Positions 35,745 to 42,363 of a DNA stretch of 48,404 nucleotides are shown in pieces. The stretch lies in NCBI GenBank assembly GCA_002842695.1, contig PHDT01000027.1, forward strand, positions 1 to 48,404. Direction: 5' to 3'. Under the pieces are notes generated by a model that saw only the letters and a list, made by a program, of their open reading frames with translations, searched no databases and was not told the origin of the DNA. The stretch comes from Bacteroidetes bacterium HGW-Bacteroidetes-10. Its GTDB lineage: Bacteria > Bacteroidota > Bacteroidia > Bacteroidales > UBA932. The position numbers were made by a program, and so were the translations under genes. Numbering within the stretch: position 1 is the stretch's first letter; each line of letters begins with the position of its first letter.

Positions 35745-35874
35745 AACTCTGCCAGAGTTTTTAGCAAGTTCTTGAATATTAGGCTAGAACAATATTTAAA
35801 GAAGGTGATTTTTCGGCATTAAAAAATTACTATATCTTGATATTCTGCAAGTTCGTAAAAACTCTGGCAGAGTT
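35745..35874. repeat. Palindromic element, family B, copy 3 (130 bp)
   Basis: Arms AACTCTGCCAGAGTTTTTA and its inverse, identical in length to the copies at 224 and 3222. Left subterminal TTCTTGAATATTAGGCTAGA and right CTGCAAGTTCG are conserved. It lies in the convergent gap between the permease and rsmA. Confidence 0.92.
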
Positions 35875-35877
35875 TTG

Positions 35878-35906
35878 CCCCAGGGGTAAAATGTCAAGCG
35901 CATTTG
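35878..35906. repeat. Family A terminal remnant
   Basis: CCCCAGGGGTAAAATGTCAA and the following GCGCATTT match, inverted, the left end and flank of the family A element at 39964-39992. Only one end is present, wedged between family B and family C elements. Confidence 0.65.
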
Positions 35907-35907
35907 C

Positions 35908-36032
35908 ACATGTCAGCCTAATTTATATTTGCCTATATAGCAAGTTGTTAGCAATATGGAATTTTAACAAAATCTAGAATTAGAAATTGCATATAATTGA
36001 TATTCAACGTAGTGTAAATTAGGCTGACATGT
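35908..36032. repeat. Palindromic element, family C, copy 4 (125 bp)
   Basis: Arms ACATGTCAGCCTAATTTATA and TGTAAATTAGGCTGACATGT, with TCTAGA 65 bases in as in copy 1. It ends 28 bp before the rsmA stop codon. Confidence 0.92.
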
Positions 36033-36060
36033 GTGACCTGGCTCAGGCCATTTACCCTAA

Positions 36061-36834
36061 TTATTTGTTGGGATAGATAAGTTTTGTGAGTTCAATGAAC
36101 TCCTCAACCGATAACTGTTCGGGTCTCTGACCAAACAGGTAGCTGTCCGGGACAGGTTTGCCATCCATAATTGATTTGACTGAATTTCTCACAGCCTTAC
36201 GTCGTTGATTAAATGAAGCCTTGATGACCCTTTTAAAAAGGACTTCGTCACAGCCAAGGTCAGTCCGGCTGTTGCGCTTAAGCCTTATCACTGCCGATTT
36301 AACTTTTGGAGGGGGAATAAAACTTCCCGGCTCGACTATAAAGAGGAACTCAATATCATACCAGGCCTGAAGAAGTACAGAGAGAATTCCGTAGTTCTTG
36401 TTGCCCGGAGGAGATGCAAGCCTTTCTGCCACCTCTTTCTGAAGCATACCAACTATCTGTGGAATCTTTTCCCTGTAATCAAGTGCCTTGAAAAAAATCT
36501 GCGAAGAGATATTATAGGGGAAGTTTCCAATAATTGAGAAATTTCCCGGAAACATTTCATTAAGGTCCATCTTTAGAAAGTCTCCTCCTATGAGGTTGCT
36601 TCCAAGCTGAGGATAGTGAATCTTCAGGTATGCCACAGACTCTTCATCAATCTCAGCAGCCTTGAGAGTGATTCTCTCATCTTTTATCAGATACTGGGTG
36701 AGGACACCTGTGCCGGGACCAACCTCAAGCACATCCTTTGCAAGGGTTACATCCAGTGAATCCACAATCCTTTCCGCTATCTTCTGATCCTTCAGAAAAT
36801 GCTGCCCGAGAGCCTTTTTAGCTTTTACATACAT
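36061..36834 (-). CDS. rsmA: 16S rRNA adenine dimethyltransferase (KsgA)
   Basis: RsmA dimethylates two adjacent adenines near the 3' end of 16S rRNA with S-adenosylmethionine, a late step of 30S assembly. The 257-aa protein shows K-A-K-K-A-L-G-Q-H-F-L, the SAM-binding loop E-V-G-P-G-T-G-V-L-T, the catalytic motif G-N-F-P-Y-N-I-S and the C-terminal helical domain (F-N-Q-R-R-K-A-V-R-N-S). The ATG at 36834 was chosen because an earlier in-frame start (36861) would overlap the end of the upstream gene and adds no conserved residues. It lies 20 bp after the EEP-family gene and is probably co-transcribed with it. Confidence 0.97.
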   Translation of the reverse strand: MYVKAKKALGQHFLKDQKIAERIVDSLDVTLAKDVLEVGPGTGVLTQYLIKDERITLKAAEIDEESVAYLKIHYPQLGSNLIGGDFLKMDLNEMFPGNFSIIGNFPYNISSQIFFKALDYREKIPQIVGMLQKEVAERLASPPGNKNYGILSVLLQAWYDIEFLFIVEPGSFIPPPKVKSAVIRLKRNSRTDLGCDEVLFKRVIKASFNQRRKAVRNSVKSIMDGKPVPDSYLFGQRPEQLSVEEFIELTKLIYPNK

Positions 36835-36854
36835 GCGGCAAAGGTAAGCAAATT

Positions 36855-37970
36855 TTACCAACTCCTTTTTATGGTGAGCATAATGGGCAGATGGTCGCTT
36901 ACACCCCAGTTGTATCTGGGGCCCACAAATGTTCTCCTTGGTTTTCTCCCGGTAAATTTACGATCCTCCTCCATCAGATATGGATGGGCAAGAATCTCCA
37001 TTGCCCCCTCCCCGCAAAATATCGGTTCATTTACATTCAGCAGATTAGGAGATACCAGAAAGTGGTCAATCAGCTCCCACACACCCATAAATTTGATACT
37101 CCCCTGAATCTTGTTTTTTCTCACAGGCTTTGTTGTTAACGATGACTCTTCATCCGAAAAGTACTTCATGGAGGCAAAAAGCGACAAGTTTTTCAAATAA
37201 GGGATGGTGGCGGCGGCGGAGGCCTCAGGTTCTTCATTGAAATCCCCTGTAACAACTATGTTAGCAGACCGGTTTTTGAAGAAAATTGAATCCGTAACCC
37301 TGCCCAGCGCCTCCGCCGCCGCCCTCCTTGCCCCCTCGGTTGCTCTCTCTCCCCCAAACTTCGAAGGCCAGTGATTTATGAATAAATGCAGGGTATCCAG
37401 CCCGTCAAGCACCCCCTTTGAGTAGAGAATCAGCCTTGTCCTGAGAAGAGAATCGGCAGCTATTCTTATAAACTGAGTCGAAACCGGGGTATATCTCTCC
37501 CTGATGTAAATCAAGGCAACATCAATTCCTCGTCTGTCCGGAGAGTCGCGGTGAATTACCCCGTAACCATATGCCGATAGCGGAGTTTCCATGAGCAATT
37601 GATTTATAACATATTTGTTTTCTACCTCTGCAAATGATGCTATTACAGGCATATTGTCTCCGGAAAGCAGCAAAATATATTTTGCAATCGCATTCCGCTT
37701 TGCATTGAACTTTTTCCGGCTCCAGTGCATCTCTCCCATTGGGGTAAAATCATCATCGGCAGTAGACAGGTCGTCTCGGGTATCAAAATAATTCTCAAGG
37801 TTCCAGAATAGAATCCTGCAATCCTCCCGCTTTACCACAGGCTTAGTATTTATACCCCGGCTCTGAGAAAGTCCCCTGCCGGGATAACAGAAAAAAAATG
37901 GAATCACTGCCAGCATCCCGATAAAGTAAAGCCGGCCCGGCATCAGCTCTGCTCCCACCCACCTTTTCAT
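36855..37970 (-). CDS. Exported endonuclease/exonuclease/phosphatase family protein
   Basis: This 371-aa protein has a hydrophobic N-terminus (about 12-36, probable signal peptide) and then an EEP fold. Motifs include F-W-N57-L-E-N-Y-F-D, the metal ligand E115 in S-F-A-E-V-E-N, D-V-A-L-I-Y, I-N-H-W-P-S-K, G-D-F-N-E-E-P and the C-terminal S-D-H-L-P-I. All catalytic positions of a DNase I-like phosphoesterase are present. The substrate may be nucleic acid, inositol phosphate or lipid; sequence cannot tell. Export suggests nutrient scavenging. The gene precedes rsmA. Confidence 0.87.
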   Translation of the reverse strand: MKRWVGAELMPGRLYFIGMLAVIPFFFCYPGRGLSQSRGINTKPVVKREDCRILFWNLENYFDTRDDLSTADDDFTPMGEMHWSRKKFNAKRNAIAKYILLLSGDNMPVIASFAEVENKYVINQLLMETPLSAYGYGVIHRDSPDRRGIDVALIYIRERYTPVSTQFIRIAADSLLRTRLILYSKGVLDGLDTLHLFINHWPSKFGGERATEGARRAAAEALGRVTDSIFFKNRSANIVVTGDFNEEPEASAAATIPYLKNLSLFASMKYFSDEESSLTTKPVRKNKIQGSIKFMGVWELIDHFLVSPNLLNVNEPIFCGEGAMEILAHPYLMEEDRKFTGRKPRRTFVGPRYNWGVSDHLPIMLTIKRSW

Positions 37971-38141
37971 CCCGCAACCAAAAAAGCGTTTAAAATTTTA
38001 CTGTATGAATCAGGGCAATTAATTATCCATAATTCAGCATAAAACTAAGCACAAGCATCAATCCGCACCATAATCGGCTTTCACAATTATCTGATTCTAA
38101 ATATGTTTTATTGCATTTTAGATTTAATCCCAAATTTTAAC

Positions 38142-38149
38142 TATTTTCG
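38142..38149 (+). promoter_or_regulatory. Possible -7 box of ychF
   Basis: TATTTTCG differs from TAnnTTTG by one base and lies 28 bp before the ATG at 38178, inside an AT-rich divergent gap (37971-38177) that holds no repeats. Confidence 0.35.
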
Positions 38150-38177
38150 CCCCCTCAAATTATATAAAAATAGAATT

Positions 38178-39281
38178 ATGGCACTTAAATGCGGGATAGT
38201 GGGGCTTCCAAATGTTGGTAAATCAACACTCTTCAATTGTATCAGCTCCGGAAAAGCGCAATCTGCAAATTTCCCTTTCTGTACAATTGAACCGAATATT
38301 GGCTCTACCATTGTTCCCGATGAAAGGCTGCAGGTACTCGAAAAACTTGTTAAGCCAAATCGCGTTGTTCCGGCAACTGTTGAAATTGTAGATATTGCCG
38401 GCCTTGTGAAGGGCGCGAGCAAAGGTGAAGGATTGGGCAACCAGTTCCTGGGAAACATTCGCGAAACAGACGCTATCATACATGTGCTCCGCTGCTTTGA
38501 CGATCCAAACATTGTCCATGTAGACGGAAGCGTTAATCCCGTAAGAGACAAAGAGATAATTGACACCGAGCTTCAGATAAAAGACCTTGACACTGTCGAA
38601 AGCAGAATCAGCAAAGTTCAGAAACAGGCTCAGACCGGCGGAGATAAAAACGCCAAAAGAATGTACGACATTCTTGTTAAGTTTAAAGAGGTTCTCGAGC
38701 AGGGCAAATCTGCCAGAACCGTTAAATTTGAAAATGCCGAGGATGAGAAGATGTCAAAAGAGCTTTTCCTGCTGACAAACAAGCCGGTTCTCTATGTTTG
38801 CAATGTCGATGAAGCCTCCGCAAAGGATGGCAACAAATATGTCGATATGGTAAAAGAGGCAATAAAGGGAGAAGATGCAGAAATGCTTGTAGTTGCGGCA
38901 AAAATCGAGTCAGAAATTGCCGAACTTGAAAGCTTCGAAGAGCGCGAGATGTTCCTGGCCGAACTTGGACTTGAGTCGTCAGGAGTATCAAGGGTTATCC
39001 GCAGCGCATACTCACTGCTTAACCTCGAAACCTACTTCACAGCCGGAGTTCAGGAGGTACGCGCATGGACCTACCCAAAAGGAGCCAAGGCTCCTCAGGC
39101 CGCCGCTGTAATCCACACAGACTTCGAAAAAGGCTTTATCCGTGCAGAGGTTATTAAGTATGACGACTTCGTTAAATACGGCTCGGAAAACGGCTGTAAA
39201 GAGGCCGGTAAACTCGGCGTCGAAGGCAAAGAGTACATCGTTCAGGACGGCGACATCATGCACTTCCGCTTTAACGTCTAA
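38178..39281 (+). CDS. ychF: Ribosome-associated ATPase YchF (OLA1 family)
   Basis: This Obg-like P-loop protein binds ribosomes and prefers ATP over GTP. The 367-aa product has G1 (G-L-P-N-V-G-K-S-T-L-F-N), the switch region (F-C-T-I-E-P-N), D-I-A-G-L-V-K-G-A-S-K-G-E-G-L-G-N, a degenerate G4 (C-N-V-D-E, instead of N-K-x-D, which explains ATP use), and a C-terminal TGS domain (about 280-366). The start at 38178 gives the family N-terminus MALKCGIVGLPN. An in-frame start at 38103 would begin upstream of the promoter box. A 920-bp repeat-filled gap follows. Confidence 0.97.
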   Translation: MALKCGIVGLPNVGKSTLFNCISSGKAQSANFPFCTIEPNIGSTIVPDERLQVLEKLVKPNRVVPATVEIVDIAGLVKGASKGEGLGNQFLGNIRETDAIIHVLRCFDDPNIVHVDGSVNPVRDKEIIDTELQIKDLDTVESRISKVQKQAQTGGDKNAKRMYDILVKFKEVLEQGKSARTVKFENAEDEKMSKELFLLTNKPVLYVCNVDEASAKDGNKYVDMVKEAIKGEDAEMLVVAAKIESEIAELESFEEREMFLAELGLESSGVSRVIRSAYSLLNLETYFTAGVQEVRAWTYPKGAKAPQAAAVIHTDFEKGFIRAEVIKYDDFVKYGSENGCKEAGKLGVEGKEYIVQDGDIMHFRFNV

Positions 39282-39345
39282 ACAGCACAGCCGGCACCAC
39301 GGCAAGCGTCCACAACGAGCACCCCGGCAGGCGACAAGAGACGTT

Positions 39346-39472
39346 TCTGCGCCGCAATTTCTGTTAACGCACAGTATTACAACTATTTACAAAACACAAA
39401 CTTTTCAACCTGAAGAGTTTGTGTTTTGCATTTTATTTATATTCAACTAGTTAACAGAAATTGCGGCGCAGA
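39346..39472. repeat. Palindromic element, family D, copy 2 (127 bp)
   Basis: The arms equal those at 26374-26500 (TCTGCGCCGCAATTTCTGTT). The inner 17-bp stem at 39391-39407 and 39411-39427 pairs at 16 of 17 positions and has the same centre (39409) as the whole element. TTTT follows the stem on both strands, so it may act as a bidirectional terminator after ychF. Confidence 0.92.
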
Positions 39473-39476
39473 TTTG

Positions 39477-39524
39477 TCGCGCGCGCAGCGCCGTACCTCC
39501 ACCGGCTGCGAAGCGGACGGTACC
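39477..39524. repeat. REP-like GC-rich hairpin unit, copy 3
   Basis: CGCGCGCGCAGCGCCGTACC matches the shared motif at 22001, followed by an imperfect stem bounded by GTACC (39493-39497) and GGTAC (39519-39523). Confidence 0.6.
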
Positions 39525-39563
39525 ATATATGAGAAGCTTGGAGATACCATTACAAAGTTTAAT

Positions 39564-39801
39564 GGTGCCGGGCAAATGCCCGGCGGGAGTTAGCCTTTGG
39601 CAAAGGTTTTTCAAGCTTGCGTGCAGAAGATCGTGTTCATTGCCTGGTAAAGGTTTCGAGTGTGTTTTTAATGTCAAATTTTCACTCACCCGTACCGCTG
39701 TAACTAATTGGATATCTGCAAGTAGCACTTTGTCTCCGCGGATGATCCGCGGGGACAAAGTGACTCTCGTTGATTTACAGCGCGTTGCAGCCGTACGGGT
39801 C
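39564..39801 (-). repeat. 238-bp repeat module, copy 2 (inverted)
   Basis: This is the inverse of 364-601. It comprises the REP-like GGTGCCGGGC..GCCCGGC hairpin (39564-39584), a conserved flank with TTTTTCAAGCTTGCG and AGGTTTCGAGTGTGTTTTTA, and the family F palindrome. The two copies lie 39 kb apart with diverged but equal-length sequence. Confidence 0.85.
39687..39801. repeat. Palindromic element, family F, copy 2 (115 bp)
   Basis: Outer arms CACCCGTACCGCTGTAA and its near-inverse (39785-39801), with the palindrome CCGTACGG in the right tip, surround an inner stem (39726-39762) differing at one base from copy 1. Both are centred on 39744. Confidence 0.9.
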
Positions 39802-39910
39802 GTTAACTGAAATCTTAGGAAACTGTTTGCTAATCTGGGTTTGGTGAAATTATTACTGACGGAGCTTTGTTCATGAAAAACTAACATGCTAAAGTTTCCC
39901 GCGTGCAACC

Positions 39911-39963
39911 CACTGAAGTGACCCCAAAAGTTTTTTGTCTAACTTTTGGGGTTCACTTCAGTG
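39911..39963. repeat. 53-bp hairpin resembling abutted IS ends (family H)
   Basis: CACTGAAGTGACCCCAAAAG.. is followed, after a T-rich loop, by its near-exact inverse with one extra base. The tip CACT-GA-AGTG is palindromic. The arm CCCCAAAAGTTAGAC resembles the ends of IS3-family insertion sequences from memory; no transposase is present. Confidence 0.7.
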
Positions 39964-39979
39964 TCAATGCACTTGACAT

Positions 39980-40091
39980 TTTACCCCTGGGGAAAAGTGT
40001 CAGATCATTGATGATCAGGTCTTTATATAAAAACGAAGTATTCCGGAACTAATTGTATATGTGTGGTTTGACACTTTTCCCCAGGGGTAAA
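39980..40091. repeat. Palindromic element, family A, copy 2 (112 bp)
   Basis: Arms TTTACCCCTGGGGAAAAGTG and inverse, the same length as the copy at 619-730, with a shared interior. Confidence 0.92.
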
Positions 40092-40137
40092 TTGCACGTG
40101 GGAAACTTTAGTATGTCTCTTTTTCCACAACAAAAAA

Positions 40138-40161
40138 ACGAGCCTCCTTACGGAAGCTCGT
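40138..40161. terminator. Terminator of the minus-strand envelope operon
   Basis: ACGAGCCTCC pairs with GGAAGCTCGT over TTAC. On the minus strand T7 follows directly; on the plus strand TATCTTTTTTT follows. It lies 41 bp after the ppiD-like stop and may work in both directions. Confidence 0.88.
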
Positions 40162-40201
40162 TATCTTTTTTTGAATTCTGTTTGAAAGAACCCTTATCCG
40201 T

Positions 40202-42301
40202 CTAAAAGAATCTTGCTCTGTGGTCCTGAACCTCTGCACCCTTTTCGAAGATGCCCTGAAGTTGCTGAAGCTTGTATGAGAAGATTTGCTGAAGTCTTGA
40301 CTTGGCGTCGTTTTCTGTGAAGAAAGCTCCGGTTTGTCTTGCGTCTACTTTGAAGATGTAAACACCAATGTTGCCTTTAAGCGGGCCTGTAAGAGTATTC
40401 TCTTTTGCACCGGCAACTGCTCCAATAAAGTAAGGGTCAAATGTCTGTGAACCAAGAGCACCAAACGATATACCGCTTTGTGCGCTAACAGTTGTTCCAA
40501 GTTTGGCAGCCATCTCTTCAAGAGTAGCAGTTCCAGCTACCATCTCTTTTACCTTCTGGTAGAATTTCTCATTGCTCTTCTCTCTCTGAAGAACCGGTTT
40601 GATAAGGCTCTCCATTGCCTCGAGCGATGGAATGCCGGCCTCGCGGATACCTGTTACGGCAGCAACGAAGAAGTATTTATTGTCAAGAGAGATTATCTGC
40701 GAAACTTCGCCCTTTTTAGCCTCATATACCCATCTGCTGAGTTCTCTTGCGTTCTTGTATGTCGCAACTGTTTTTGCGCCCTCCTCGATTCCCATAGCAG
40801 GAACAGTAACAAGGTTCATCTCTTTAACCGCTGCATTGAAGTTCTCCGCTTTACCTGCAGATTTCGATGCCAGGTCATTTGCCTGAGAGTAATATTTCTG
40901 GAATGTCTCTTTGCTGGCAACAGCGCTCTTCTCAAGAATTGCAAGCTGAACTTTTTTTGAAGGAGCAGTTTTCTGAGAAGCTCTTACAATGTGAAGTCCG
41001 TAGTTTGTCTCGAGTTTAACGAGTTTGTTCACAGGAGTATTAAATACGCTTTCAAAACCCGGAAGCATAAAGCTCTGAGTCATCCAGCCAAGCTGGCCGG
41101 GAACCACGTTAGGGTTTTTGTCAAGTGAGTTTGCAGCAGCAACATCAGCGAAAGCAGCTCCTCCTTCAATAACCTTGATAAGTGAGTCGGCTTTAGCCTG
41201 AGCAGCAGCCTTGTCTGTATTCTCTAGGAGGATGTGCTCAACAAACACTGAGTCAGACATCTCTTTGATATCGTTGATTCTCGCAGCTCTGAAAACTGTT
41301 CCGTTCTGCTCAACAGGAAGAACCGCATTGATTGGAGCGCTGAATGCGAAACTGTCAATTGCAGGTGAAACAGCAGCGAGATCGCCCTTTTTGTAGTAGT
41401 ATGAGCTAAGCTGAGCCTCAGAGTTTCTTGCAAGGAAATTCTTAACATTATCTGTTGTTACAAACTCTTCGTAAACTTTCTCAATATCTGCTTTTGCAAG
41501 GTTGATATCCTCTGCCGAAGGCTGAACCTCAAATACTACATACTCGATATCCCTGCTTGCCTTCTGCTCAAAGTTCTTTTTATTCTTGTTGTAGTACTCT
41601 TTAATCTCTTGTTTGCTTACTGTAACAGTGGTATCTGCATTGTAACCGAAAGGCTGAATGATAAACGAAACATCTGAAGTAACGTTGTTCTCTTCAATTG
41701 CCCTTCTCAGTTCTGCAGGGTTCTGAACGCTGCTCTTGTCAAGAAGAGAGATATACTTTGTAAACATCTGGTCGTTTCTCATCGATTTCTCGAGGTAGCT
41801 CCAGTATGTAGAAAGGTTTCCTGTTTCGTCTGTTGGGATTGCCTTGATAAATTCAACCAGTTTGCTTCTGTCAAATCTTCCGTCGGCACCCATGAAGGAC
41901 TGCTCTCTCATGAGAACAGATGAAATTTGAGTACCCTGGCTAAGGTCGAAAAGCTCATCGTCTCCAACATTTATACCCGCAGATTCAATTGTAGGAATAA
42001 TCACATTCTCGCTGAGCAGATCCTGCCATGCTCCCTGATTCACAATCTCGCTTCCCTGCTCGTCAAGTGAAGACTGGCCGGTTGTAAGCTGATGAATTTT
42101 TGTGAAGTAATCTACCTTCTTCTGATAATCCTGATAGGAAATTGCCTTCCCGTTCATCTCTCCCACATCATATTTTGAAGAGAACATTGAGATAGCCGAT
42201 TGTAATGTGTCTGCGTCAACAATAAATGATAACAGTGCCACACCAATGATGATGGTGATGAAGGCACCCATTTTAACGCGGATCTTCTCGAGAACTGCCA
42301 T
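40202..42301 (-). CDS. PpiD-like periplasmic chaperone / peptidyl-prolyl isomerase
   Basis: This 699-aa inner-membrane-anchored folding factor has one helix near the N-terminus (about 12-29) followed by a long periplasmic part. The SurA/PpiD-like N-terminal chaperone region (about 45-250, M-N-G-K-A-I-S-Y-Q-D-Y) is followed by one parvulin domain (about 352-446: V-E-H-I-L-L-E..., G-Q-L-G-W-M-T, G-L-H-I-V-R-A). A C-terminal helical extension closes the protein. It helps outer-membrane proteins fold after export. It is the last gene of the envelope cluster, 62 bp after the CNNM gene, with its own possible promoter and a strong terminator. Confidence 0.93.
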   Translation of the reverse strand: MAVLEKIRVKMGAFITIIIGVALLSFIVDADTLQSAISMFSSKYDVGEMNGKAISYQDYQKKVDYFTKIHQLTTGQSSLDEQGSEIVNQGAWQDLLSENVIIPTIESAGINVGDDELFDLSQGTQISSVLMREQSFMGADGRFDRSKLVEFIKAIPTDETGNLSTYWSYLEKSMRNDQMFTKYISLLDKSSVQNPAELRRAIEENNVTSDVSFIIQPFGYNADTTVTVSKQEIKEYYNKNKKNFEQKASRDIEYVVFEVQPSAEDINLAKADIEKVYEEFVTTDNVKNFLARNSEAQLSSYYYKKGDLAAVSPAIDSFAFSAPINAVLPVEQNGTVFRAARINDIKEMSDSVFVEHILLENTDKAAAQAKADSLIKVIEGGAAFADVAAANSLDKNPNVVPGQLGWMTQSFMLPGFESVFNTPVNKLVKLETNYGLHIVRASQKTAPSKKVQLAILEKSAVASKETFQKYYSQANDLASKSAGKAENFNAAVKEMNLVTVPAMGIEEGAKTVATYKNARELSRWVYEAKKGEVSQIISLDNKYFFVAAVTGIREAGIPSLEAMESLIKPVLQREKSNEKFYQKVKEMVAGTATLEEMAAKLGTTVSAQSGISFGALGSQTFDPYFIGAVAGAKENTLTGPLKGNIGVYIFKVDARQTGAFFTENDAKSRLQQIFSYKLQQLQGIFEKGAEVQDHRARFF

Positions 42302-42338
42302 TGTTTTATGATTTAAATAGTTATTTTCTTATAAAGCG

Positions 42339-42346
42339 CGAAGATA
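42339..42346 (-). promoter_or_regulatory. Possible -7 box of the ppiD-like gene
   Basis: On the minus strand TATCTTCG, one base from TAnnTTTG, lies 37 bp before the ATG at 42301. It would give this gene a promoter in addition to operon read-through. Confidence 0.35.
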
Positions 42347-42363
42347 GTAATTTTTTTAACATA

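Larger units (their letters stand above)
39884..40116. repeat. Composite palindrome, family G arms enclosing families H and A
   Basis: Outer arms at 39884-39908 and 40092-40116 (ACATGCTAAAGTTTCCCGCG.. and its inverse) match at 23 of 25 positions. Between them lie the 53-bp hairpin at 39911-39963 and the family A element at 39980-40091, whose right end directly abuts the outer arm. This is a nested arrangement. Confidence 0.85.

Noticed and set aside
39447-39908. A 153-codon minus-strand reading frame
   Set aside because: It runs through family D, the REP-like unit and the 238-bp module; composition follows the palindromes, not a protein.
39911-39963. An insertion sequence
   Set aside because: The arms resemble IS3-type ends, but only 53 bp are present and no transposase lies in the window; kept as a hairpin repeat.
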